Of a DNA stretch of 32,351 nucleotides, positions 16,873 through 24,188 are shown piece after piece. Below the pieces are notes generated by a model, which saw nothing but the letters and a program-made list of their open reading frames with translations, was not told where the DNA came from and ran no database searches. How positions within the stretch are numbered: position 1 is the stretch's first letter; every line of letters starts with the position of its first letter. Source of the DNA: Treponema sp. GTDB taxonomy: Bacteria > Spirochaetota > Spirochaetia > Treponematales > Breznakiellaceae. A program made the translations under genes and the position numbers. The DNA lies in NCBI GenBank assembly GCA_012517385.1, contig JAAYUZ010000002.1, positions 1-32,351 of the forward strand, given 5' to 3'.

Positions 16873-16955
16873 AGTTTCCTCCAGGAACACGGAACTCCCG
16901 CTAGTAATTTTACTTACAATTCTAATCCGCCACTTTGTCAGATCACCTATAGTAT

Positions 16956-16985
16956 ATTGTAGGATATTCCGATGGGCAGAGTCAA
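16956..16985 (-). promoter_or_regulatory. sigma70-type promoter of cheW
   Basis: Reading the minus strand, TTGACT (16980-16985) and TACAAT (16956-16961) are separated by 18 bases. Each matches the consensus at five of six positions. Transcription would start near 16949, about 77 bases before the cheW ATG. The -35 lies 5 bases from the upstream terminator hairpin, so cheW appears insulated from the gene before it. Confidence 0.6.
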
Positions 16986-16990
16986 ATTAA

Positions 16991-17028
16991 AACGCCTGAG
17001 AAGCTGTATTATCATCTTCTCAGGCGTT
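16991..17028 (-). terminator. hairpin terminator after the outer-membrane protein gene
   Basis: A perfect 13-base stem (arms 16991-17003 and 17016-17028, AACGCCTGAGAAG and its complement) has a 12-base loop. Read on the minus strand, the stem is followed by a T-rich stretch (TTTTAATTT including the stem end), as expected for a factor-independent terminator. It lies about 80 bases after the stop of the minus-strand barrel gene. The plus-strand side has no clear T run, so the minus strand is the likely direction. Confidence 0.7.
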
Positions 17029-17108
17029 AATTGTTTAGGATATTCTGCACATAGCTGCAGGTTTAAGTGGCCTCTGTAGCCTCTGCAGCAACCTGGAAAC
17101 TCACCCTG

Positions 17109-18131
17109 TTACAGTTGGAACCGCACTCCCAAACTGCCGCCGTAGCTGCCATCGCTAAAGTTGTAAAGTCCTGTTACATCAACGCGCAATACAAGGATAT
17201 TAAGGGACAGCCCGCCAAAGGCCCTGAATGCCCACCCATTGTTTGCAAAATAGGAGGAAATTCCCGTTGCGGAAATGTCCGGCGGAGTGATACCGGCATT
17301 AGAAAGGGTATCCTTAATAGTCTGCAATTGAGTGTTGTCTATTTGATTCTCATCATAAGTTATGTCACTCTTTACAAAGTACCCTGCCTTAGACATGCCA
17401 TAGGCTGCTCCAACACCGAGGTAGGGGGTAAAGATAAGGAGGCTCTTGGACACTTGAGCCTTCAGGTCTATTGTGGTGGTTTCCCAGGAAAGGCCCAGGT
17501 CTGGATCTGTCGCAGCTATTATATGATTTGCGGCCCCATCATTAAATGTAAAGCTTTGCCCGCCGGGCAAGGTGGTGCTCAATCCACCCTTCATGTAATT
17601 TACACCGACTCCCAGGCTCACCCGGGGAAGGAGCAGGTTGCCCTTAATGAGGGCGAAACGAAGATCTGCGCCAGCCGCGAGGTAGTCCAGGTTAAGGCCC
17701 CCGGTAACATCCTTTATGGTTTTTCCCAGATCTGGGGGTATATAGCCTCCCTTCACACCGATATCAAAGGGAAGCAGGAAACCGCCGATGCGGGCCTCTG
17801 CAACCGCTGCAGGAATGGGAACGATTCCGGGGAAGGCTCCCGTATCTACCCCTAATGTAGTTAAGAGGGTTTTAATTTCATCAGCCTTAACGGTTGTAGC
17901 CCCCGCAGAAACACCCACTCCAAAGTGGGGTGGAATCCCCAATAACTGTCCGATATAGGCGTCGGACCAGTTGAGCCCCAGAGTAGAATTAAAGGGCAGC
18001 GTTGCAGAAAGGGTACTAGCCATCGCCTTAGCGCCATTCTGCAAATCCTCAATACTTTGGCTGAAAGCGGGCAGCGTAAGAGCAGCCGCTAGGATTGCGA
18101 CGCTCAGGGATTTCTTTACAGAAATAGTCAT
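17109..18131 (-). CDS. putative outer-membrane beta-barrel protein
   Basis: A 340-residue secreted protein with a clear signal peptide (lysines at 6-7, hydrophobic core, cleavage near AFS-Q at about 24). The mature part is rich in Gly, alternates polar and hydrophobic residues, and ends GGSLGVRFQL. Together these are typical of an outer-membrane beta-barrel with a C-terminal aromatic strand. I do not recognise a specific family. The frame is open 8 codons further upstream, but the ATG at 18131 has a perfect ribosome binding site (aggagg) 6 bases before it and gives the proper signal peptide. It is a single-gene unit with its own terminator. A possible role is pore or surface protein. Confidence 0.8.
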   Translation of the reverse strand: MTISVKKSLSVAILAAALTLPAFSQSIEDLQNGAKAMASTLSATLPFNSTLGLNWSDAYIGQLLGIPPHFGVGVSAGATTVKADEIKTLLTTLGVDTGAFPGIVPIPAAVAEARIGGFLLPFDIGVKGGYIPPDLGKTIKDVTGGLNLDYLAAGADLRFALIKGNLLLPRVSLGVGVNYMKGGLSTTLPGGQSFTFNDGAANHIIAATDPDLGLSWETTTIDLKAQVSKSLLIFTPYLGVGAAYGMSKAGYFVKSDITYDENQIDNTQLQTIKDTLSNAGITPPDISATGISSYFANNGWAFRAFGGLSLNILVLRVDVTGLYNFSDGSYGGSLGVRFQL

Positions 18132-18182
18132 ACATACCTCCTGTAGTATATCCATACAAATAAATCTGCTCGTAAAAGCAGC

Positions 18183-18211
18183 ATACTATAAATATAGCCC
18201 TTTATTCTCAA
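18183..18211 (-). promoter_or_regulatory. possible promoter of the beta-barrel gene
   Basis: On the minus strand, TTGAGA (18206-18211) and TAGTAT (18183-18188) are 17 bases apart, each a partial consensus match. TATAGT (18185-18190) is an alternative -10 at 15 bases. The leader would be about 45 bases and contains a small hairpin with CTGCT/AGCAG arms. Position is sensible, but the match is moderate. Confidence 0.4.
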
Positions 18212-18297
18212 TTTACCAATAAGGAACACCAAAAAACTGATTCGGAATAGTTGTATTATATTTCTTCAACCGCGGAGTCTTTAAAAAAACGGCGCAT

Positions 18298-18318
18298 TTA
18301 AAACTTCCTGAGTTTTAA
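18298..18318. repeat. palindrome with AAAACT/AGTTTT arms, copy 1
   Basis: A perfect 8-base inverted repeat (TTAAAACT, loop TCCTG, AGTTTTAA) lies 44 bases upstream of the tRNA promoter -35. The core AAAACT-YCCTG-AGTTTT recurs at 18717-18733 on the other side of the tRNA with one loop base changed. It could be a protein-binding site or a dispersed palindromic repeat. No T tract follows, so it is a poor terminator. Confidence 0.6.
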
Positions 18319-18362
18319 TAGAACCGCAGATAACTTAAAAATAAAAAAAAATTCAATTTATA

Positions 18363-18391
18363 TTGACATTTTTTTTCATCTTAGGTATAAA
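18363..18391 (+). promoter_or_regulatory. strong promoter of tRNA-Phe
   Basis: A perfect -35 TTGACA (18363-18368) and TATAAA (18386-18391) have the ideal 17-base spacing. An A/T-rich block (about 18338-18362, with a run of nine A) just upstream could act as an UP element. Transcription would start near 18397, a few bases before the mature tRNA 5' end at 18404. Confidence 0.85.
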
Positions 18392-18403
18392 ACTAACCGT
18401 GAC

Positions 18404-18476
18404 GCCGCTGTAGCTCAGTTGGTAGAGCAAAGGACTGAAAATCCTTGTGTCAAGGGTTCGATTCCCTTTGGCGGCA
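18404..18476 (+). tRNA. tRNA-Phe (anticodon GAA)
   Basis: A 73-base cloverleaf. The acceptor stem GCCGCTG pairs with TGGCGGC, with two G-T pairs at its base. The D-arm is TAGCTCAGTTGGTAGAGCA, the anticodon stem AAGGA/TCCTT encloses the loop CTGAAAA with anticodon GAA at 18437-18439, and the T-arm contains GGGTTCGATTCCC. The discriminator base is A (18476). The 3' CCA is not encoded (CAA follows) and must be added enzymatically. A strong promoter and terminator flank it. Confidence 0.97.
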
Positions 18477-18481
18477 CAAAG

Positions 18482-18514
18482 GCCGGTTGTGGATTTCACA
18501 GCCGGCTTTTTTTT
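18482..18514 (+). terminator. factor-independent terminator of tRNA-Phe
   Basis: A GC-rich 10-base stem (GCCGGTTGTG 18482-18491, CACAGCCGGC 18497-18506, one G-T pair) with a 5-base loop is followed by eight T residues. It starts 6 bases after the tRNA, so the tRNA is a single-gene unit. Confidence 0.93.
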
Positions 18515-18632
18515 GTGGTCAGCCTTTTACATCCTCCAACATATTGTGCCTTATTACAGAGCTGGGCGGACAACAATGTGCAGATGCCGCATATAGCCGC
18601 CAGGTTCTATCAGGCAAAACATTTCTTAAACC

Positions 18633-18692
18633 GCAGTATTTTTACATTAATGAGACAATTAACTACATAGTAAAGAATAATAAAAATACTGC
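18633..18692. repeat. 12-base inverted repeat with 36-base loop
   Basis: GCAGTATTTTTA (18633-18644) is repeated exactly in reverse complement at 18681-18692. The AT-rich loop of 36 bases has no obvious structure. It may be a hairpin in a leader RNA or the terminal repeats of a tiny decayed element. No T tract follows. Confidence 0.5.
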
Positions 18693-18709
18693 ATGTACAT
18701 CTAAGGTTG

Positions 18710-18740
18710 CTCTTTCAAAACTCCCTGAGTTTTGAAAGAG
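18710..18740. repeat. 13-base palindrome with AAAACT/AGTTTT arms, copy 2, before cyclase gene
   Basis: A perfect 13-base inverted repeat (CTCTTTCAAAACT, loop CCCTG, complement) ends 3 bases before TATAAT (18744-18749). It covers where a -35 element would lie for the cyclase gene at 18794, and no good -35 hexamer is present at 17 bases. This is the arrangement of an operator or activator site. The inner core resembles the palindrome at 18298-18318. A transcription-attenuating hairpin is the alternative. Confidence 0.6.
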
Positions 18741-18793
18741 CCTTATAATAAAAAAGTCTACCCAAGCAGCCTTTTATAGTATAAAGTAAAAGT

Positions 18794-20338
18794 ATGACAG
18801 AACTGTTTGAATCCAAAGAAGTTTTATTAACCCTGTTTTCTGCGGCCCTTATCAGTTTTCTCGGAGCATTAGAGCTTGCCTTTTCAGCCTTTTATTTAGG
18901 TTCCTTTTTTACATTAAGGGAAAGAAAGGATTTTTCCCGGATTATGCTGCTGGTGCTTTCATTACTGTTCCTGCTCTTTGCACTACTGTTGATGAGTCCC
19001 CTTTTGTTGCTGTACATAAATAAGGAACCGCCCAGGGCTGAATATATGATTCAGGGACTTCTGGCCCTGCTTCTGGCACAGCAGACTGCACTTGGGATTT
19101 TTATTTTTTCCAGCCGTGCCAGCAGACCCGCCATACGGTCATCCTTTATTGTTGCACTGATTGAATTGACTGCGATTGTTATCATGGGATTGTTCAGTTC
19201 ATTTTTTACAATTACCTTTTTTATCGGAACCTTCTTTTTAGGAATCTATATTTTAATCTATGGGTTAGTGGTCCTGAAAAACAAGCAGAAGGGTGGGGCG
19301 ATCCTTTTGTTTTACAGTCTTGCGGTTATGCTTTCTGCGGTACCATATGTATTACAGCTATCGCTTATTATTCCAATCAGCTATGAAAGCCATCTTGTTA
19401 TCCTTGGTGGACAGATGCTGCTCCTCGCCTGTTTCTTTGTGTTCATGATCCTTTGGAATCCGCCTCCGATCCCGGAGGAGCCCCTCCTATCAGATTATGT
19501 GGATAAGGTATCCATAGCGCTTACCCGTTTTATACCAAAGGAGTTTTTACAAATTCTCGAAAAACCAAGTGTGGTAGATTTACGGTTAGGAGATCATGTA
19601 AAACGGGAAATGACCATATTTTTTTCTGATATACGGCAGTTTACCAATTTATCAGAAGATTTGACCCCTGAAGAAAGCTTTAAATTCATTAACTCATATC
19701 TGGCTCGTATCGTTCCAGCCATAACCCAGCATGGGGGCTTTGTCGATAAATATATGGGGGATGCAATCATGGCGCTTTTCCCTAATGAAGAAGGGCCCGA
19801 TGCGGCGGTCCGTTCAGCCATTGATATGCAGCGGATTATCCTCGAATACAATACCCACCGGGCTAAATGTAATTACCGGCCCCTTTCTATGGGAATTGGA
19901 CTTCATACGGGAACGCTGATGCTCGGCGTTGTGGGAGTGGAGGATAGGATGCAGAATACGGTGATTTCCGACGCGGTGAACCTGGCAAGCCGTCTGGAAA
20001 GTATAACCAAGGTATTTAATATTTCTATTGCAATAAGTGATGAAACCTTTAAAAGCCTTAAGGATCCTGGAGCCTATATGTATCGTTTTATTGGAAAGGT
20101 GCGGGTAAAAGGAAAGGAGGAGCCAGTTTCGGTATTTGAAATATTTGATGGTTTAGACCCCCAGCTCCTGGAACGTAAAATGAAGGCAAACAACTTTTTT
20201 GAGCAGGGCATGATGAGTTATTATCGCAAGGATTTTACGGATGCTATGTATCAGTTTAGAAAGGTTCTGGATATCATGCCCGAAGATGGGGCTGCTATTT
20301 TTTATCTGGATAATTGTATGATGAAAGTACGGGCATAA
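18794..20338 (+). CDS. membrane-bound class III adenylate cyclase
   Basis: A 514-residue protein that should make cyclic AMP from ATP. Six or seven membrane helices fill residues about 10-222. A class III cyclase domain follows (about 270-450) with metal-binding Asp279 (FFSDIRQFT) and Asp323 (KYMGDAIMALF). Lys319 and Thr389 occupy the adenine-selecting positions, and Asn396 and Arg400 (DAVNLASR) the transition-state positions, so all catalytic residues are present. The C-terminus (about 465-505) looks like one TPR-type helix pair. The membrane part may sense a ligand or membrane state. The ATG has only a weak ribosome binding site (aaagtaaaa). The next gene starts 16 bases downstream, so co-transcription is likely. 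Confidence 0.9.
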   Translation: MTELFESKEVLLTLFSAALISFLGALELAFSAFYLGSFFTLRERKDFSRIMLLVLSLLFLLFALLLMSPLLLLYINKEPPRAEYMIQGLLALLLAQQTALGIFIFSSRASRPAIRSSFIVALIELTAIVIMGLFSSFFTITFFIGTFFLGIYILIYGLVVLKNKQKGGAILLFYSLAVMLSAVPYVLQLSLIIPISYESHLVILGGQMLLLACFFVFMILWNPPPIPEEPLLSDYVDKVSIALTRFIPKEFLQILEKPSVVDLRLGDHVKREMTIFFSDIRQFTNLSEDLTPEESFKFINSYLARIVPAITQHGGFVDKYMGDAIMALFPNEEGPDAAVRSAIDMQRIILEYNTHRAKCNYRPLSMGIGLHTGTLMLGVVGVEDRMQNTVISDAVNLASRLESITKVFNISIAISDETFKSLKDPGAYMYRFIGKVRVKGKEEPVSVFEIFDGLDPQLLERKMKANNFFEQGMMSYYRKDFTDAMYQFRKVLDIMPEDGAAIFYLDNCMMKVRA

Positions 20339-20354
20339 GGTTCGGGGTATATTG

Positions 20355-21245
20355 ATGAAAGTCTTAGTGCTGTGCGAAAAAGCCGATGCTGAACAGGCTC
20401 GCTCTATTTTAAAGATGCTTCACACCCTTGAAATTTCCGCCGATGCTTTCCAGATTGGTAAAAACTGGCGTACCGATAAGCATCGTCTTGATGAAATTAT
20501 GGGACCGGCCACTCACCTGGTTTCAGTATACTCCATGAATTCAGCCCCCAGCGCATGGCTTTCTTTTGTGGCAGGTTTTGCTCTTGGATCTGAAAAGCCA
20601 ATGATACTCTACAGACCTTCACGGGAGCCGGTGCAAGCCCCATATCTTGCCCCCTTTTTCCTTGTTCTATCCCTCGAGGACCTGGGCAGTTTCTTAGAAG
20701 CGGAAAAGAAGGAGTGGACCGATGTGGCTGAACGCCGATCTGCCCGCAAAGAATTGCTGGAACTGGGCATCTCCATACGGGGGGATGCCTTTGCGGATAC
20801 GGTCCGGGAAGGTAATGCCCATGGGGTGGATCTCTTTTTACGGGCCGGCTTCCCTCCCGATACAAGGGATAAAAAGGGGGTACCGGTGCTCTGTATCGCT
20901 GCGAGAGAAGCTAACAGAGCCATGGTAGATCTTCTTATCGATGCAGGAGCGAATGTTAATCTGCGGTCAGATGATCGGGGTAATACGGCCCTCATGGATG
21001 CGGTAGCCGGAGGTTATATCCAGATTGTGGAGGATCTTTTAGAAGCAGGTACGGATGTCAATATTCAAAGCAAAGACGGCCAGACAGCCCTCATTATCGC
21101 AGTAGGCAAGGGCGATGTCGAACTTTGTAAAAAACTCCTGGATGCCGGGGCAGATCCGGATATAGAAGATAAACTGGGACTCAGCGCTCGAAAATATGCA
21201 AAACTCTTCCGTAATGAGGCCCTCATCAATATGATGCCCTCCTGA
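20355..21245 (+). CDS. TIR-like N-terminal domain plus ankyrin repeats
   Basis: A 296-residue cytoplasmic protein. Residues 1-120 look like a flavodoxin-type alpha/beta domain of the TIR-like kind: VLVLCEKADAEQARSILKML, a central THLVSVYS strand, then SAWLSFVAGFALGSEKPMIL, which resembles the TIR helix after the conserved Trp. The catalytic Glu of NAD-cleaving TIR domains is not there (Val72 or Ala73 instead). Residues about 143-296 form four ankyrin repeats (e.g. GNTALMDAVAGGYIQIVEDL, DGQTALIIAVGKGDVELCKK) and a capping piece. TTG at 20352 is possible, but ATG at 20355 is preferred. It follows the cyclase by 16 bases. A scaffold or regulatory role is an inference; the TIR-like call is tentative. 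Confidence 0.8.
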   Translation: MKVLVLCEKADAEQARSILKMLHTLEISADAFQIGKNWRTDKHRLDEIMGPATHLVSVYSMNSAPSAWLSFVAGFALGSEKPMILYRPSREPVQAPYLAPFFLVLSLEDLGSFLEAEKKEWTDVAERRSARKELLELGISIRGDAFADTVREGNAHGVDLFLRAGFPPDTRDKKGVPVLCIAAREANRAMVDLLIDAGANVNLRSDDRGNTALMDAVAGGYIQIVEDLLEAGTDVNIQSKDGQTALIIAVGKGDVELCKKLLDAGADPDIEDKLGLSARKYAKLFRNEALINMMPS

Positions 21246-21313
21246 TTATACTTTTATCTTATCCCTTCCTCTTTTCGGTTGCGAAAACTGCAATAATTGT
21301 GTAGTTTTGTTTT

Positions 21314-22408
21314 ATGACTACGATTGCCTTTACCGGTGGCGGCACCGGCGGCCATATTTATCCCGGTTTAGCGATTGTCCGGGAATTGCAAAAGCAGTAT
21401 CCTTGCCGAATCATCTGGATCGGAAACCGGGATGGAATGGACAGAACCATAGTCGAAGAGGCTGGGATTGAGTTTTTCGGCATCCCTACGGGTAAATTCC
21501 GGCGGTACTTTTCACTTAAGAATGTTACAGACATCTTTAATATTGCAGGAGGCTTTTTTGCAGCCCGTCACATATTGTCCACCATAAAGCCGGACCTGCT
21601 TTTTTCCAAGGGTGGATTTGTGAGTGTGCCTCCCTGCGCAGCGGCAGCTTCTCTTGGAATCCCCGTTTTTTCCCATGAGTCTGATTACACCCCCGGTCTT
21701 GCAACAAAACTCAATCTTCCCTTTTCAAAACGTATTTTTACAGCCTATGCGGACACGATCGATATGCTTAAACCCCAGTACCGCAGTAAAGCCCAGGCGG
21801 TGGGGAACCCGGTGCGGCAGGCCTTTTATGAAGGCAATGCAGATTTGGGGCGCAAGTTTTTGGGACTGGATCCAAAGTCCCGTATATTGCTTGTTCTAGG
21901 CGGTAGCCAGGGAGCCCGGCAGGTCAATGAACTTGTGGCTAGAGCTTTCCCTGAGCTGGCTAAACAGTATGTAGTCGTTCATCAAACCGGACCGAATCTG
22001 GAAACTGCCCTTTCTCCCTCTGACCGGTATAAACCCTTTCCATACATAAAGGATGAACTCCCCCATGTGCTTGCCGCAGCGGAGCTTGTAGTTGGGCGCA
22101 GCGGCGCCGGTACGGTCTGGGAGGCTGCCACAGCGGGCAAACCGATGATTTTAATACCCCTTGCAGGTTCCGGTACTCGGGGAGACCAGGTTGTGAATGC
22201 ACGGTTTTTCCAGAAAGCCGGGGCTGCGGAGGTCCTTGTAGGTTCTGACGCTTCACCGGAAACATTGATTGCCTTAGTTCAGGAACTTGCGCAGAACGAT
22301 AAAAAAAGGCAGTTCATGGCAGAAGCGGCAAAAGCGATTGGTTCCACCATTGCGTCCCAGTTGATTGCAGAACAGATTATTAACCACATAAGGGGAGGCT
22401 CAATATGA
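21314..22408 (+). CDS. murG: MurG, peptidoglycan lipid II glycosyltransferase
   Basis: A 364-residue MurG, which adds N-acetylglucosamine to lipid I to make lipid II on the inner face of the membrane. The N-terminal glycine loop GGGTGGHIYP (8-17), the FSKGGFVSVP segment, the second glycine loop LVLGGSQGARQVNE and the C-terminal RSGAGTVWEAATAGKPMILI donor-binding region are all present. The ATG lacks a clear ribosome binding site, and a 68-base gap separates it from the preceding gene, with no convincing promoter seen. It overlaps cvpA by 4 bases. Confidence 0.97.
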   Translation: MTTIAFTGGGTGGHIYPGLAIVRELQKQYPCRIIWIGNRDGMDRTIVEEAGIEFFGIPTGKFRRYFSLKNVTDIFNIAGGFFAARHILSTIKPDLLFSKGGFVSVPPCAAAASLGIPVFSHESDYTPGLATKLNLPFSKRIFTAYADTIDMLKPQYRSKAQAVGNPVRQAFYEGNADLGRKFLGLDPKSRILLVLGGSQGARQVNELVARAFPELAKQYVVVHQTGPNLETALSPSDRYKPFPYIKDELPHVLAAAELVVGRSGAGTVWEAATAGKPMILIPLAGSGTRGDQVVNARFFQKAGAAEVLVGSDASPETLIALVQELAQNDKKRQFMAEAAKAIGSTIASQLIAEQIINHIRGGSI

Positions 22409-22890
22409 ATATCGCCACCATCGATATAATCTTCGGCGCTTTGCTCATCATTTTCGTTCTCCGCTGTACTCTTAAAGGCTTCATCGAGGAATTTATGGCC
22501 GTTGCATCCATCGTGTTAGGGCTCATTGTGGGGTTTTTACTTTTTAAAAATGGTGCAGCCTTTTTACGAACCCAATTTGGTCTCACCATTTTCCCTGAAT
22601 TGGCTGCCTTTGTCATTCTTTTTCTCATCACCTTTGTGGCCATTAAAATCCTGGAAGCAATTTTACATGACCTTATTGAACGGATCCATCTGGATTCTCT
22701 GAACCATATATTCGGCTTTCTGCTGGGACTCGTGGAGGGCACCCTGGTTGTTTCCCTTGTTTTGTTTGTACTTGCATACCAGCCCCTGTTCAATCCCGGC
22801 TTTTTGCTCGATAACAGCTGGTTTGCAAAGCTGTTATTACCCCTTATTGGAGAACTGAAGCGGAATCCGGCGATTAAACTGGGAGCTTAG
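22405..22890 (+). CDS. cvpA: CvpA family membrane protein
   Basis: A 161-residue protein with four hydrophobic helices and the CvpA-type pattern: IDIIFGALLIIFVLRCTLKG at the N-terminus, then a glycine-rich GLIVGFLLF, and later GFLLGLVEGTLVVSLVLFVL. CvpA was named for colicin V production and affects envelope traits in several bacteria, but its biochemical role is unclear. The start codon overlaps the murG stop (ATGA at 22405), which links it to cell-envelope genes here. Confidence 0.85.
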   Translation: MNIATIDIIFGALLIIFVLRCTLKGFIEEFMAVASIVLGLIVGFLLFKNGAAFLRTQFGLTIFPELAAFVILFLITFVAIKILEAILHDLIERIHLDSLNHIFGFLLGLVEGTLVVSLVLFVLAYQPLFNPGFLLDNSWFAKLLLPLIGELKRNPAIKLGA

Positions 22891-22892
22891 GC

Positions 22893-24188
22893 ATGTTTGA
22901 AAATGTATTGGGCCAGCCTGCAGTGCAGCAGCTTATGGCGGACCTTAGGGGAGGTGTCTTGCCTCCATCAATATTGTTCGAAGGTCCCCCAGCTTCCGGA
23001 AAGGGAACTGCGGCACTCGAACTAGGCAGGGCCCTTTCATGTCTTACTCCGGAAGCCCCCTGGAACTGCACCTGTTCTGAATGTATTAAACATCGGCAGT
23101 TGCTGCATCCCGATCTCCTCCTGGTAGGGAGCAGAGATTTTTCTGCAGAAATTGCTGCCGCCTCTGCTGCCTATATTCGGGAGCCAGAATCGGCTGCTAA
23201 ATTGCTTTTTTTTCGATCAGTCCGAAAGCTGCTTAATCGATTTAATCCTCAGCTATGGGAAGGTGAAGAAGCCCGTCTAGGTAAGCTCGCCCCGCTAATC
23301 ACCACCTGTAATGAAATTCTCGAAGAACTCAGTATTGGACAGGATGATGGAACGGACCGGGAAAAGCTTACTGCTAATCTCTTAAAAAATGTCTTTCAGC
23401 TTGAACGGGAAGGTATCTCAGATACCATTCCTATTTTTCAGATTCGACGCGCTGCTTATTGGGCCAGGCTTGCCCCCTCAGGTAAACGCAAACTGCTTGT
23501 AATTGAAAATGCGGATCGGATGCAGGATAGTGCCCGTAATGCCCTCTTAAAGATCCTGGAAGAACCCCCGGAGACAACCCAGATTGTCCTGTCTACCGCA
23601 AAAAAGTCAGCCCTTTTGCCCACAATCCGGTCCCGTCTTCGGCCCTATACCTTTGAACCACGGGATCAGAGGACCGAACAGGAAGTGATCCGGCGGGTTT
23701 TTCGGGATTCAAGAGCCTTTGATGATGGGTCTTCTCCTTCGCTTCAAAAATATCTGGAATCTTTTTTACCCGTTCCGCCGGAACAGATTACCAGAACTGC
23801 AGGACTCTTTTTAGCTTCCCTGATTCAGAAGGCCCAACGTATGCCCTCTGTTCACAGCGAACAAAATCGTCTGATTTTACAATCCTTTACTCAAGCTTTA
23901 CCAGAACCGGAGGGACTGCAGAATGCAACGGTACGGACCATACTCACCATGGTAATGAAGGAACTGGATAATTTTTCAATGCCTTTAGTATTTACAGACT
24001 TTTTAATGCAACTGTTAGAACTTTGCACATCCCTGTTGCAGAACTATCAGAAAGGTCCTGAGCTTATTACCCTTGTTACATACTGGAAGGATCAGATAAA
24101 AGAAGCGGACAGTGCGGTTTCCACCTTTAATCAAAATCCTTTAAGCAGTCTGGAACGGCTATTTATCTCGATGCTGGAAGCAATTTAA
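22893..24188 (+). CDS. holB: DNA polymerase III delta prime-type clamp-loader subunit
   Basis: A 431-residue AAA+ clamp-loader protein. It has Walker A GPPASGKGT (31-39), then four cysteines (C50, C59, C61, C64) forming the zinc module found in DnaX and HolB. LLVIENADRMQDSARNALLK is the Walker-B and sensor region, with KILEEPPETTQIVLST and IRSRLRPY following. It is longer than a typical delta prime (about 330), with an insertion between the zinc module and Walker B (about 80-190). Absence of a DnaX-style tau tail favours HolB over DnaX. It sits 2 bases after cvpA, and the kinase gene starts immediately after its stop. Confidence 0.87.
   Translation: MFENVLGQPAVQQLMADLRGGVLPPSILFEGPPASGKGTAALELGRALSCLTPEAPWNCTCSECIKHRQLLHPDLLLVGSRDFSAEIAAASAAYIREPESAAKLLFFRSVRKLLNRFNPQLWEGEEARLGKLAPLITTCNEILEELSIGQDDGTDREKLTANLLKNVFQLEREGISDTIPIFQIRRAAYWARLAPSGKRKLLVIENADRMQDSARNALLKILEEPPETTQIVLSTAKKSALLPTIRSRLRPYTFEPRDQRTEQEVIRRVFRDSRAFDDGSSPSLQKYLESFLPVPPEQITRTAGLFLASLIQKAQRMPSVHSEQNRLILQSFTQALPEPEGLQNATVRTILTMVMKELDNFSMPLVFTDFLMQLLELCTSLLQNYQKGPELITLVTYWKDQIKEADSAVSTFNQNPLSSLERLFISMLEAI

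Larger units (their letters stand above)
18515..18793. other. non-coding gap between tRNA-Phe and the cyclase gene
   Basis: No convincing gene is visible in these 279 bases. Open frames here either begin inside the tRNA or show no start signal. The gap contains a 12-base inverted repeat (18633-18692), a 13-base palindrome (18710-18740) and a TATAAT (18744-18749) that may be the -10 of the downstream cyclase gene. I cannot exclude a small RNA or a decayed gene. Confidence 0.6.

Noticed and set aside
17054-17089. Second hairpin (GCTGCAG/CTGCAGC) after the barrel gene
   Set aside because: The arms are only 7 bases, the loop is long and no T tract follows; the hairpin at 16991-17028 is a better terminator.
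17067-17855. 262-codon open frame on the plus strand opposite the barrel gene
   Set aside because: Its translation is Cys-rich and without domain character, while the opposite strand has a signal peptide, good ribosome binding site and barrel pattern.
18419-18735. Two open frames starting inside tRNA-Phe
   Set aside because: They begin in the tRNA, run through its terminator and have no start signal. A decayed gene cannot be excluded but is not supported.
18404-18793. tRNA-Phe 3' end as an integration site of a mobile element
   Set aside because: No integrase, no repeat of the tRNA 3' end downstream, and no shift in gene character; only the palindromes are unusual.
18794-21245. A CBASS-type defence system
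   Set aside because: The cyclase is class III, not a CD-NTase, and no CBASS effector or ancillary gene is present.
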